Positions 10,501-21,562 are shown, numbered from the stretch's first letter. The stretch: 29,569 nucleotides of DNA from Smittium culicis (GCA_001970855.1 LSSN01001489.1:1-29569), one strand, 5' to 3'. Translations and numbers: made by a program. Notes: generated by a model not told the origin, from the sequence alone.

Positions 10501-13500
10501 ATTTTTACTGCAGATTCTCTTATTTAAATATTGTATTTGCTTTTTCAGTAACATTATCTAGATCTATTACTGCTTGACCCGAATTTGAAATTTTTTTATT
10601 AAAAGTTACAGTATTAATATCTATTTTTTTTTCTATTTTTTTTGATATTTTATTACCTTGATCCTTTAATTATAAATTTATGTTTTTTTATCGTAACAAA
10701 TATCTATATCTAAATTTATAATTAATGAATTTCGCACTTAGCTTGATTTTACTGATAATTTATAATTCCAGGTGCCAACATTGATATAAAATTGGGTTCC
10801 TTATATTATTTCTTCTATGTGAATAATAAATTCAGTGCCTTTTATTTTTTTAAATTATTTATTGATTTATAGCTATCATTTAATTATTTTAGTTCCAGTC
10901 TATTACCATAATTAATTTCTTGGTTTATTTAAATTGATTAAAATCTTTATCCGTCTATTCACTAATGTTTATAAACTAATAATTATTTTTGAGAAGTCTC
11001 ATGCCTAAATCAGTACAATTTCTTCTTATCTAGATGCTCCCAATAGTGACAGACCTAGTATTTTAGGTGATACTATCTGGCGGGATCTGCAGAATCTCAG
11101 TCGGGTAACCTCCTCCTAGTTTTGACCCAGATGGGATGGGATGCGTGATAGTAAGAGCTTCCTCAGGTTCATGGTATGTTTTTTTAAGGTTAAAAAAAAA
11201 TAGAAGTAAGGAGAATGAAGCTATTCGGCTAATAAAAAGGGTTGTTAGGCCATGGAGTTTTTATAAAGCTTTATTTAAAAATTACTATCTAAAGATAGGT
11301 GTATCTGGTCGGAAGTATCCTGTTAGAAATAAGGAATAATAGGAAAAGGTAAAATAAATTAAATATAGTTTTTTCAAGCACTAAGATCGTATATTAGGTA
11401 TTATCTAATTTGTTCCAGAAAAAATAATGATAATCTTCCTCATTATTCTCGTAGTGGGGTATTAAGTTCAAAATATGGGTTCAGGGAAAAATTTTTAAAA
11501 AAGTATAGTAAATTTAAAAATCTTTTTTAGGGCAAATTCTAGATATGATATTAATAAATAAAGGGGTATATTATTAAGGTTATAGCTTTAATAGAGATTT
11601 CAGGTTATTTTAAAATTCATTATATGAACTAATTTAAAAAATTGATCATATTTCAATTGATTTATCCTCTTAAAGGTGCCGATCACTCAGAAATAATTTA
11701 TAAAATATTCCTAATTAGATGCAATTCCCAAAAAAAAACGAGCCTTTATGAGGAACTATTTGAAATTTTATTTATAAATTCTATGATAAATAGTATAAAT
11801 AATTTTTTAATCTTTTTTTTTTTTTTGATAAAATTATTTTGTGTGTTCAATTTTTCATTAAGATTATTATTTGGAAATCTGATCAATAATTTTTTGGCTT
11901 TACCATAGATTTTTTTTTTAAATTTTGAAACTTCTTATCGAAATATTAGATAAAAAAGCTCCAAATAGTTTTATGTTTTTTTATAATCTCTGTTTTCAAA
12001 TATATGAACTTCTAATTCTATTAAATTTGGAATATCGACATTTTTTCTGATAGAGGATTTTTTTTTCAAGATATTTGCAATTAGAAACTGATTAGTTTTC
12101 ATTATGTTGTGTATGTTTTACTTTACGCAGACTAGATTTAATGTACTATATACTATATTACAATTTTAGATATGATTTAAGGGGAAATTGTGGTACTAGA
12201 ATCTAATTAATTTTTTGAAATAGCAAACTGATTATAATATTTTAGCTACATGTTTACAACTACCTTAAATTTTTAAATTTTAATTTAAATAATTACTAAT
12301 GATTTTTTATTATCTTAATGCTTTTATTTATAAAACTGAGGATAAAGGCTAGTTTTTATACCATTATTCTAATTTTGTGTCAGAATAAACTTTTCTTACA
12401 ATAATAGATAATAGAATAATAATATTAATAGTCATTGATTATTAATTATTTTAGTAAATTGAGTTAATATAAATTATTAATTCACAATAACAATTAATTT
12501 GATATAAGAATAAAAAAAATCTTATTTTTATAAAGCATTTTATATGGTGAAATTAAGGCATAACTGGATTATGTTGATCCTCATTTAAAACTGAGCTTTA
12601 TAAAATATATATAATTTTATATATAATTCTAATATAAATTTTTATTAGGGAAAAAAAAGGAATGGTGAGACAGAAATGGTTAAATTATAATTTTATATGT
12701 ATAATTTTCTTATAACTGAAAAAATATTTTTAAAGACTTTTCAGGAAAAAATCTAATATAGTCAAAAATTTCTTTTAATGAAAGCCTCAAATAATGGAAA
12801 TATAACCACATTCAAACACGATAAAAAAATTGCATAAATAACAGAATACCAGAATATGAGAATATATGATAAAAGAAAATCAATAAAATTTCTAATCTTT
12901 ATTTATTTATTTAACTATTGTGATTTAAGGTAGATCGCTAGATAATTCATCGAAAATTATTTAAAGAATATGTACTTGAATTTTTGAAATCTAATAAATA
13001 AATTATTTCAGATTATATGATTGATTTATATTTAAAAAATATAAATAAAGTATTTTTATTTTAAATACGAAACAAAATACATATCACATAACCCCCACTC
13101 CCCAGAAAATATCTATGATATTGAAATAAAATAAGCTAACTATAATAATTGAATATTTGTACTAAAATTTTCAAATAGCATTTTTTGGCAGTCTTTTGAA
13201 TGCATAAATGAATAATAGACATATTAATAACATAATTCATTGCTAGATAGTGTTTTTTTTCTCCTGAAAACGGAAAAAAAAATGAAAATAAGTTAAATCG
13301 AGTTAAAAATAAAAATAAATAAAAAAAATTTCAGAATTAATAAAAAATAATCCTTGTTTTATTTAATGGATATTATTAAAATTTATATATGTATATATTG
13401 GATATAGGCTAAAAAATAATAGAAGCTAAAATTTTTTACAAGTCAATACTCTATTGAATTACTACTTAGTTGCCCTGTTCTGAATTAGTTCAAGTGAATT

Positions 13501-15415
13501 GATGCGATGTTTCCTGTTAATTTGGATATCAAACTCTTGAGCCATGGACACAGTCAATTACAGTTTTATCAGCAGTTATGTTGAGGCAGAATCAAAAAAT
13601 CGGTGAAAGCAATGTCATCATTATTTTTTATGATATGGTTACCAAAAATACCCCATCTGCTTGGAGTAAATTCAACCTAGCCGCAAAATGTTTGATTCTG
13701 AAGAGTTATTCTCCTATACGGATCTAAAAAATAAAAAAAAGTTTTAGTTACCCACTCTGTTTTTAGATTTTTTGATTTGACACTTTGTATTTTTTTTTAA
13801 AATTTCTAAAGCATTTTATTGTTAAAGTAGTAAAAGACATTCTGAAAATTCGTCAATATTATTTATTTTTATTTCACATAATATTTTATATATTTTAATT
13901 GATGTCAAGTTTCGATTATATTCTAAATATTGCCACTTTAGTATGTCAATTAGTTCTTTTTTCGCTTTTCGTTTGTAATAGGATTTTATTCGCTGTTCAG
14001 CTTTATATTTTCGATTTTCCTGATTGATTCGACTATTTTTTTTGATTTTAAAGACTTGATGCAAATTTAAAATTTATTCTTAGTTTTTCAGGTTTTTTTT
14101 ACAATAAATTGATTCGGTGTTTCTTGGGAAATTAAGGCTTTTTTTCTTGCCATAATCTGTTTCTTAAAAGGCCTTCAATAATTAATGATTTAATTTTTTA
14201 GCTTCAAATGGAGAAATTTCAGCAGCTATAATTTTTTTTTGTTAGTTCGTTAAATCGATGACTTATATTTTAATTTTTTTTTTTCGGTTTCGGTGTTTTT
14301 CTTTGCTACATTTGTATAACAAATTTTTTCATGCCATTTTTCGTTTTATTTTTCGTTTTCGCAGTTTCAGTTTTTAATATTTTTTTTTTTTGGGAATTGA
14401 TAATTACTAAAGTTTTTTTTTTTTTTTTGCCTTCAAAAATAGAATTTTTTTTTTCAATGGAATAATGCCTGCTCTTTCGATTATCCGAATTCTAAGCGAA
14501 TTTATTTTCATATACTTGACTTTTTTCGATCTTTTTATTTGTCGTTTTCATTAGAATTATTTCATTTATATTTTGAGGAATTATTTTCAGTTGATAAATA
14601 TGCGCTTTTGTTTTTTTTTTTAAATGTTAATTAGTTTAAGATATGTTCATTACATCGAGGAAAAAATTCTTTCTGCTGTCCTCAAAGAATTTAACTCCTA
14701 ATTTCCTATATATTTCCTAAGTGTCGGCTGTATATTCTATTTTGTGTTAATATATACCCTCTAATATATAGTCAAATAGTTTATCGGCTCTGTTCTTGAA
14801 TTCACTTTGGTGCAATGCAGAATCATTTCTGATTCATATATTTTGATTCAAGCTTGAGACTCGAATCATTTTCGACCTCTTATATACCAATGAATTCTTT
14901 TTCGTTCTCATCGTCATCCAGTTCATTGTTAAATTGATCTCCTTATAGTTTAATATTGGGATAGTATATCTTTTTATTCGCCATGCTAATTATTGAATTA
15001 GAAACTGAGGATGTGTTTTTTTAAGTGTACAAAATTTAATTATTATCGAATTTCTCTATAAATAAAGCTTATGGAATAGAGAGGTTTTTCTATTATTTTT
15101 TAATTTTCAATAGGTTTTATTGGATACTTATCCTTTTTTAAGATATTTAGCTACTTTTCTCACAAAAAAAACACAAACAGGAGTTTTATACATAATGATA
15201 CTTTTTATAGTCTTTGTTATTAAAATTCAAGTTACAAAATTAAAATCAAAGTAAAAAAAAATCTAAAAATGAATCACATGAGCATTTGTGAAAAAAATAA
15301 ATAACATCATGATTAAAATGTAATATTTTACACAAAATTAGCAATAAAAGTGCGTTTTTATTGAATTTTGCTATACAAATTAATATATAAAATTATAATT
15401 TTAGGCGATTTCAGC
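7560..15415. other. Long AT-rich gene-poor region
   Basis: Almost 8 kb dominated by A/T homopolymers, short TTA/TAA-rich words and no open frame that resembles a known protein. Short frames of about 60 to 90 codons occur on both strands (for example near 9252-9443, 10009-10197, 11642-11908 and 13822-14064). They are rich in Lys, Asn, Ile and Phe, as expected from composition. Two patches are less AT-rich: about 11030-11170, and about 13470-13700. Neither could be assigned. A strongly T-rich stretch with many T8 to T14 runs lies at about 14080-14460. Confidence 0.6.
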
Positions 15416-15487
15416 GCCCGGTTAGCTCAATGGTAGAGCGTGAGGCTTTTAACCTCAAGGCTACGGGTTCGACCCCCGTATCGGGCT
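15416..15487 (+). tRNA. tRNA-Lys (anticodon UUU)
   Basis: A complete cloverleaf can be folded by eye. The acceptor stem is GCCCGGT (15416-15422) with ATCGGGC (15480-15486), including one G-U pair. The D arm is GCTC/GAGC, and the anticodon stem is TGAGG/CCTCA around the loop CTTTTAA, giving anticodon TTT at 15448-15450. The T arm is ACGGG/CCCGT with loop TTCGACC. There is no intron and CCA is not encoded, as expected for a eukaryotic nuclear tRNA. Internal A and B boxes (TAGCTCAATGG and GGTTCGACCC) are present. The discriminator base is T, less usual for lysine tRNA. It stands alone in AT-rich DNA about 1.9 kb upstream of THR1. Confidence 0.95.
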
Positions 15488-15490
15488 TTA

Positions 15491-15496
15491 TTTTTT
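15491..15496 (+). terminator. RNA polymerase III T-run terminator of the tRNA
   Basis: Six consecutive T residues begin four bases after the discriminator base, the normal position and form of a Pol III terminator. Confidence 0.8.
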
Positions 15497-15499
15497 GGA

Positions 15500-16700
15500 T
15501 AGACTAATGGTACTGAGTATATAATATTTATCTTTTTCATTTGTAGAGGCGGGTATTTATTTGCTAATCTGGATTAGATAAAACCAATTGACGCGTCAAA
15601 TAAACTATTTACATAAAATTTTTATGAGGCGTAAAAATAATTATAAAGCTGATGGGTATGAAAAGCCAAATAACAAAGTGCCCAGATTCCCAAGAAGTAA
15701 AATTGTATATTTATAAAGTTTTGGGCATAGAGAAAATAAAGAAAAACCGATTTTTGTATTGATAGGTAGTCGTTGGTCTAAAAGAATAATTTTTAAATTA
15801 AAAAGCTTACTTTTGTGGCGATGCACCTGGTTATTTTCAGACGTTTTATTTTATTTTTTATTACAATTTTTTTGGGACATATGTTTATGGCAAGTGTAAC
15901 GTAAAATCAATCTGTTTATATCGAAATTTAGATTTTATTAAATAGGTTTTTTTTAGTATAAAATGGTCTTTTTTTTTTGTAAGCGCTTGGTTTTTGCATA
16001 GCATAAAATTAGATTTTTTCTAAGTTAGAAAATTGTGTTTATACTCAATAAAATAAATATTTAAATTAGATAATTTTGTTATGTACCAAATAAACTCGAA
16101 AAAAGAGGGGAGTGTTTGTATAGACTTTAACGAAAAAAGTATAGTGGAAAATAATTGGAATTTTATTATCTAGTTTACAAATAAAAAATTAGATTAACTC
16201 GAAGATTCATAATGTCAGCCGATATTCTAGCATATGAAATTGTGAAAGCGAGTTACAACGTATGGCGAAATATTTCAGAGAGCTAGTACTACTAAAATAT
16301 GAGCGAATTAGTTGAAGCAGCTAAGCTTAGCTATAAGAGCTTGTGTTGCTTAATTTAGAAGAGGCTATTTGTTTTGGTATTCAACATTTGGGTTTAAAAT
16401 ATTTTTTCTATATTCTGATTATCTGCACAGTCTCTTTTACACCCAAGCTCGCAAGTTATTATAGAACTAGCTTTATACTAGGATAAATACATGTGTGTGA
16501 TATACTTTTTGAATATAACTATGATCATTTTCGTTTGCTTTTCATAACAATAAACTGTAGAAGGTGTCAGATACATGTCTTTATAGTATGTAATTCAGCT
16601 TAATACTAAAAGAACTATTGGGGACTATTTGCTTAGCGACTAAATAGCGATGAGTGATTTTTTCGGCTGAGATGAAGATGTAAGATTTGTATAAATATAT
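15500..16700. other. AT-rich intergenic region between tRNA-Lys and THR1
   Basis: No gene recognised. A plus-strand frame starting at 15624 stays open to 15900 apart from one TAA at 15714-15716, but its product resembles nothing known and such frames are expected by chance in this composition. Small frames beginning at 16212 and 16300 (25 and 19 codons) were examined for splice joins without a convincing result. Confidence 0.5.
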
Positions 16701-16719
16701 TCGAGGTAAGTATAAAGTG

Positions 16720-17065
16720 TAGATGCTTATGAGTTTGAAATTAGCCCAGCCTCAGCCACCGGAGTCTTGGACGGTTGGAGTCTGTGGATACTGTGATCAT
16801 CCCATAGCAGCGATTAGCAGGCGGAGGGATATCAAGCGTCGCATAATTAGTCACATTTAAGTAGGCGAGGTTCATTGGTTAGCAATAAAGCCAGAATTTA
16901 GAAAAGTTTTGCTGTTTGCACCAGAATTGTGGGAATTTAAGCTCAGATTAGTAATCAATCTGTTGATGTATAGCTATCGATTCGAGGCTTGATTTGGCGC
17001 CCGGAGTATAACAAGGAGCGAATCGCGTGCATTTTCGGCATTACGGAGTGTTCAGTTGGCTCTGA
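16720..17065 (+). other. Unassigned GC-richer island upstream of THR1
   Basis: Composition here rises to that of the real exons. A plus-strand frame starts with ATG at 16723, runs 45 codons to TAA at 16858-16860, and then continues open to a TGA at about 16990. The predicted peptide contains SWTVGVCGYCDHP, then a run of arginines. I do not recognise it. It could be a decayed exon, an uncatalogued small gene, a structured RNA, or part of the THR1 promoter and 5' leader. A GGAGTCT heptamer occurs twice within about 20 bp near 16761-16785. Confidence 0.35.
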
Positions 17066-17341
17066 ATCGACAACTTATTTTTTTTTCTTAAGCTTATTTC
17101 AGATATCAGAAAATTTTTTGGTTACAAAAGGCATGCTTTATTCATAACTCAGGAGTTTAAGAACCTTTCTTTTTTCACGCTTCTCACTATATTAGCACTC
17201 AGGATCAATACCCATTTTTAGCCACGCCTCGGAATCTTTGGAAAGCTGGCCTCGGTTTTTTGTTTGAAATCTTCTAAGCTGCTGCATGTACTATTCGTTT
17301 AAATAAATTTCAGACTACCAATTTATACTAGCATAATCAAA

Positions 17342-18496
17342 ATGTCGTTATTCAAAATCAAAGTACCTGGAACTTCTGCCAACATGGGTCCCGGATTTGA
17401 TTGTCTAGGTGTTTCTCTATCCACTTATTTGAATCTATATGTAAAGATGGGAAACGATCACAAGCTCGAACCCGGCAATTCAGATTCGATATCACCTGGT
17501 CAAAGAGAATTACTGGATAAAATCTCACAGAGCGAAAAGGATTTGCTGCCAAAAAACCCTGCTTGTGCTGCCGAAGATCATAAGTACAATTGCGAGTTGC
17601 GCTACTTGAACTGCGCAGAAAACGATGTCCCACTCGAGCCATGTCAAAACTTGATCACACAAGTCGCTCTTTATGTCATGCGCTACTACAAAATCGAAAA
17701 ATTCCCATTGATGACTTTGATTGTTGTTGACAACAGTATACCGCTTAGCCGTGGCCTCGGATCTTCTGCTGCCGCGATAGTGTCCGGAGTTCTTCTAGCC
17801 AATGCTGCTTGTAACTTGAATCTGACCGTTGATGATATCAAAGGATTTTGCCTAGTTTTTGAGTGCCATCCAGACAACACAACTCCTGCTATTGTTGGTG
17901 GTATAACAGCAAGCTTCGTGTCGGAGGACGAAACTCTTCCTATTTCTGAAAAATGCGTACTCCACAACGAAAACAATAGCGCCCTTAAAAATAGTGCTAC
18001 GACTGAACTGTTGAAAAAAATATTCCATGTCAACATTGATTACAATAAAGACTTGAAAGCTGTTGTAGCTATCCCAAAATTTGAGCTATCAACACATCTT
18101 TCCAGATCTGTTTTACCAAAAGACTATAAAATCGACAGCATTGTTTACAACTTGCAGCGTATAGCTGTTCTCATATCCTCGCTTAGAAAGGAAAACTTTA
18201 GCCATGAAGTCATGTACAAGTCCATGAAGGATAAAATCCACCAGCCGTTTAGAAAACATCTCGTTCCTGGTCTATCAAACGTCATTGATGAAATGACTTA
18301 CTCCAACACTCCAGGACTAGCTGGCGTTTGCTTGAGTGGTGCCGGACCAACAACCATAGCATTTTGTACCGAGAATTTTGATGCTATTGCTAGTAAGATG
18401 AAGTGCATTTTTGATACAGCCTCAGAAGGAAAATTCGATACTGAAGTCCTCATTTTAGATATTGTTGAACACGGCTCAGTTACTGAATTCTACTAA
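17342..18496 (+). CDS. THR1: Homoserine kinase (GHMP kinase family)
   Basis: Catalyses ATP-dependent phosphorylation of L-homoserine to O-phosphohomoserine, the step before threonine synthase in threonine biosynthesis, in the cytosol. The 384-residue product is slightly longer than typical (about 350-370). Landmarks seen: the N-terminal PGTSANMGPGFDCLG block (residues 9-23); the GHMP ATP-binding loop PLSRGLGSSAAA (134-145); ECHPDNTTPAIVGG (174-187), a segment conserved in homoserine kinases; and the C-terminal glycine motif LSGAGPT (331-337). Acidic and Lys-rich insertions between residues 45 and 80, and near 190-215, explain the extra length. It is a single uninterrupted frame. The start is chosen because the family's N-terminal block begins a few residues after it and the ATG follows AATCAAA. 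It is convergent with CK2 beta. A C14 run lies six bases after the stop. Confidence 0.96.
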   Translation: MSLFKIKVPGTSANMGPGFDCLGVSLSTYLNLYVKMGNDHKLEPGNSDSISPGQRELLDKISQSEKDLLPKNPACAAEDHKYNCELRYLNCAENDVPLEPCQNLITQVALYVMRYYKIEKFPLMTLIVVDNSIPLSRGLGSSAAAIVSGVLLANAACNLNLTVDDIKGFCLVFECHPDNTTPAIVGGITASFVSEDETLPISEKCVLHNENNSALKNSATTELLKKIFHVNIDYNKDLKAVVAIPKFELSTHLSRSVLPKDYKIDSIVYNLQRIAVLISSLRKENFSHEVMYKSMKDKIHQPFRKHLVPGLSNVIDEMTYSNTPGLAGVCLSGAGPTTIAFCTENFDAIASKMKCIFDTASEGKFDTEVLILDIVEHGSVTEFY

Positions 18497-19039
18497 TCCT
18501 TCCCCCCCCCCCCCCTACTTCCCCAAAATCCTTTTTTTAATTAGTTTTATCTTTTAATACCCGTTAGCTCCCCCACCCCCTCCCCTTTTTTTTAGCTGCT
18601 CATAACTTTATGCATTTATTTTACTATACTAATTATTATTAGAATTGAAAATCCTATTTAATTCATAGAATTTTAACCTAACCTGCCATTTTTCAGTTAT
18701 TATATTATCAATTTCGTTTAAAAATTAGTATCGTTCTAGCTACAATCCAAAATAATTAAACTTTTTACTTATAAATGCTGTTATTTTGGCTCAATAAGTC
18801 AAAAAATACTTTTAAGAAAATATTTAAAATATAAAGATATAAAACCAATTTGGTTAAGTTTAAGATTAAATATAACAAAATTGTGAAATATAGGGTGAAT
18901 ATAAAAAGGGTATCTTTGACTAATAGGGTTTGAAAAAGGGGGAGGAGGAGCCGTTATGAATAAAATAAGATGAGAAAAATAAAGTTAATAGCGAAAAGAG
19001 TAGAAATAAACGAAAGGAAAAAAAAAGGTTGTGGATGGG
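18497..19039. other. Convergent intergenic region with C- and CT-rich tracts
   Basis: Separates the stops of THR1 and the CK2 beta gene. It contains a C14 run (18502-18515), a second CT-rich tract at about 18568-18593, AT-rich filler, and near 18935-18952 a GGGGGAGGAGGAG tract that is CT-rich on the other strand, downstream of CK2 beta. It presumably contains both 3' UTRs and poly(A) sites. No gene seen. Confidence 0.6.
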
Positions 19040-20128
19040 TTATTGGATGGGATTCTTCAGACGTTCAGCTTGTAGCTCGCGTTGTCTATCTTGCCACCTG
19101 TGAAGCTGCGCGTATTTGTGGATCTTAAAGCCAAAGATTTTAGGAACATGTCTTAATACAGGCTCAGGGTTCATCTCTTTAAGCACCGGGTACGTCTGAA
19201 TGAGCATCTGGCAAAAACTAGTCCCGAAATAAGCCCCATCGATCGCATTATGTCTGGATGATTTTGGAATGTATACGTCCTCGCATCGTGGGCAGTACAG
19301 ACGAACAGGGCTTTCGCCTGGAACGTCAGTTACGCCGATTGGCAGAACGGAACTTTGCGAACAGTAGATGCGTGGGCATCTGCCAAAATCTGAATTCTTG
19401 AATTTTTCAAGCTATTTCAAAGAAAAATCCGTGATTATAACAAGAAGAAAAAAATTTTAGTTTATGTGTAGTTTTATTTCTTCATTTTTTTTTATAAGAA
19501 TTTATAAATGATGAACTATTTCAAATACCATTTTCATTAATCCGCGGTTTGTTAGTATATATCTAGCATGGATCAAGCCGTACAAATGTTTTGCAGATCG
19601 ATAAAAATCATTAAACTCTTCTTCAGTATAATTGTTTTCATCTACACGTACATATTAGAAAAAAATTAAAGTCTTTTATAAATTTAATCAGGGATTATAT
19701 GCACATATAAAATAAAAATTTAACATATACTAGTTTTAATTTTTTTTAAAAAAGGACGAATTAGTAATTTTAGGAGATTAAAAAAATTGATATGTATTTT
19801 ACTAACCTAATTCATCGGTTATTAGTTCCATAGCTTGCTGAAAGTGCGGCACTTCTGCGGGTAAGCCAGTGAGATTGAATCTATCAAGAATATACTCTTC
19901 GTCGATATCGCAAAAGAATTCGTTTCCTTTCGTGTTCAAAAACCAATTAATCCAGTATTTGCAATATTCTCCATCTGAATCAGAATCTGAAATTACGTCT
20001 AATTTTTTAATTTATAAAACAAATCCATTAGTAAAGTGTATAATATATGTATTTAAATTTATATATTTATTCATGAATCGAATAATAAAAAATGATCTGA
20101 AAAACTGATTACTTGCGGGAGTAGCCAT
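19040..20128 (-). CDS. CKB1: Casein kinase 2 regulatory (beta) subunit
   Basis: The beta subunit dimerises through a zinc finger and bridges two catalytic alpha subunits to form CK2, a constitutive Ser/Thr kinase of nucleus and cytosol. Four exons: 20113-20128, 19807-19986, 19529-19641 and 19412-side exon 19040-19411; introns of 126, 165 and 117 bp, all GT-AG with consistent phase, giving 226 residues against about 215-280 in the family. Visible blocks: WINWFLNTKGNEFFCDIDEEY (from residue 17), FNLTGLPAEVPHF (42-54), the acidic loop DELDENNYTEEE (63-74), LYGLIHARYILTNRG (86-100), and zinc ligands Cys115, Cys120, Cys143 and Cys146 (CPRIYC and CPRC). SSRHNAIDGAYFGTSF and KIFGFKIHK follow, as in all CK2 beta proteins. 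The first exon holds only 16 coding bases. Whether it corresponds to yeast CKB1 or CKB2 cannot be decided. Confidence 0.95.
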
Positions 20129-20908
20129 CTTGTAAATGCAATAAACCTTTGTATCGAAGTATTGGAATGAAGATGTGATTTAATAAAAAGCAAAAATATG
20201 TGATCTAGATCTAATTGAAAAAAAAAAAAAAAAAGACTTTTTAAAGGGAAGATTTAATTGCAAACACAGAATAAAAAGCTCGAATTTAAAACTCGATTAA
20301 GAAAACAAGAATTTATAATAAGCGTTTAAAAAATCTACACATTTGTATTTGCTAATTTATCACATCTAAGCTTAAATTTCCCTTTATTTTTTTTTTATAG
20401 TCGCAAAATTTTTATAGGTAGATTTTTTTTAATTATTTTTTAGCCTTCACTGAATTTACAGCCGAGAATTTAATTGCTCTAAACAAATGGCCTTGATTTA
20501 ATCTGACTATGGAAAGATTAATATGAGCAGCAAATAAAATACAACCGTTCCCGCAAATAATCTATTCCAAGCCACTAATTGATGTTGTCTGGATTTACAA
20601 GAATATGATTTGCTAAATCATTAGAGATAGTAAAAAAAAAAAGAACGTATTAGTTCCAACTCTTGTATTTTTTATAGCTAAGTTTAACTCATAAAATCTA
20701 TTTATTTAAAGTTCAGACTTAAAATTTCTACAACTTTCTAAAGCATCAATCGACTCTTCAAGGCCGTCGCTTCCAGCCCCTAAAAAAATTAAAAATAGGA
20801 TACCCCCACCCACCTCCATCAATAAATTATTTTTTAAGAGTATATATTCCGTTTCGAGCTTAAGCATAGCACCGTACTTGATCCAACAAAGCAAAAGTCA
20901 ATAAAAAC
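20129..20908. promoter_or_regulatory. Divergent promoter region between CK2 beta and mS41
   Basis: The two genes point away from each other across 780 bp, so both promoters lie here. It contains an A17 run (20218-20234), other A/T runs, and a CCCCCACCCACCTCC tract at about 20803-20817, just upstream of mS41. No TATA box or named factor site can be assigned with confidence. A minus-strand frame at 20706-20894 was considered and rejected. Confidence 0.5.
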
Positions 20909-21244
20909 ATGAGTTTAATTGCAAGATTAAGTTTGGCTTCCAAGCCTTTCGCAATCGCCGCAAGATCAATGGCCACCCTTTCTCCAAAACAAGTGCCTGC
21001 CCCAATGGGCAAAATCAGTACACCTGAGGAGTTCTTGACTGTCATAGGAAGAGATTGCAAAAAATACGCTTCAAAGTTTCCTGATTGGGCCTCGCTCTTC
21101 ACTAGCAAAGGCGAGTCCATGAAAGAGCTTGGAATACCCGTCAAGCAGCGTCGATGGATCCTTAACTGGACAAACAAAATGAGACTCGGTATCGAACCTT
21201 ACTACATCAAACCATCAACTAAAAACTCTAAAAAGAAGAAATAA
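20909..21244 (+). CDS. FYV4: Mitochondrial small ribosomal subunit protein mS41 (IGR-motif protein)
   Basis: Component of the mitochondrial small ribosomal subunit, known as Fyv4 in yeast. The 111-residue product has an N-terminal 22-residue stretch rich in Arg, Ser, Ala and Leu with no acidic residue (MSLIARLSLASKP then AIAARS), a classic mitochondrial targeting presequence. The diagnostic motif follows: FLTVIGRDCKKYASKF with IGR at residues 46-48, and then LGIPVKQRRWILNWTNKMRLG (74-94). The tail is lysine-rich (KNSKKKK). Size fits the family. Single exon. Divergent from CK2 beta and convergent with BET4, 318 bp away. After the stop comes a T-run and a CCCTTTAATCCCCTACC tract. The start is the only ATG that gives the presequence; an internal Met at residue 21 would remove it. 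Confidence 0.92.
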   Translation: MSLIARLSLASKPFAIAARSMATLSPKQVPAPMGKISTPEEFLTVIGRDCKKYASKFPDWASLFTSKGESMKELGIPVKQRRWILNWTNKMRLGIEPYYIKPSTKNSKKKK

Positions 21245-21562
21245 ATATTCTTTTTTTTTTCCCTTTAATCCCCTACCTCTTTCCTTGCTAAATTTTCAAA
21301 AATAACCTTCACGAAATTAATCCATCTTCCTTTTATCAATTTAAGGTTTTGATTTCTTGATTTTTCTTTCTTTTTTTTTATCTTTTAGAAATAGCTTTAG
21401 TCATAATAATCAAATAAATTATTCTATAAATATGCAAAGTTGATTTATTGAACATTGTTCCAAGAAAATATATATACTATAAAGGAATTTATGAATAGAA
21501 CTATATTGGATTATTCTCAATGTCATATATTTCCCCATAAGAAAAATAGAACCCTTATGGGT
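21245..21562. other. Convergent intergenic region between mS41 and BET4
   Basis: 318 bp between two stop codons. The mS41 side is pyrimidine-rich, with a T12-like run and a CCCCTACCTCTTTCC tract. The BET4 side is AT-rich, with TATATATACTATA. It presumably holds both 3' UTRs. No gene seen. Confidence 0.6.

Noticed and set aside
13822..14064. Lysine-rich minus-strand 80-codon frame
   Set aside because: Composition matches AT-rich chance translation; no domain, no splice context.
15624..15900. Plus-strand frame open apart from one TAA at 15714-15716
   Set aside because: A 22-bp intron would be needed to remove the stop, which is too short; frames this long are expected by chance at this AT content.
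17358..18036. Minus-strand open frames opposite THR1
   Set aside because: Shadows of the THR1 coding strand; the plus frame carries all GHMP kinase motifs.
20706..20894. Minus-strand frame ending GLEESIDALESCRNFKSEL, preceded by a T-run and AG that look like a splice acceptor
   Set aside because: It looks superficially like a last exon, but upstream exons would have to lie opposite mS41 and none is recognisable; the peptide matches no family I know.
20860..21177. Minus-strand open frame of 105 codons opposite mS41
   Set aside because: Shadow of the mS41 gene, whose plus frame has the presequence and IGR motif.
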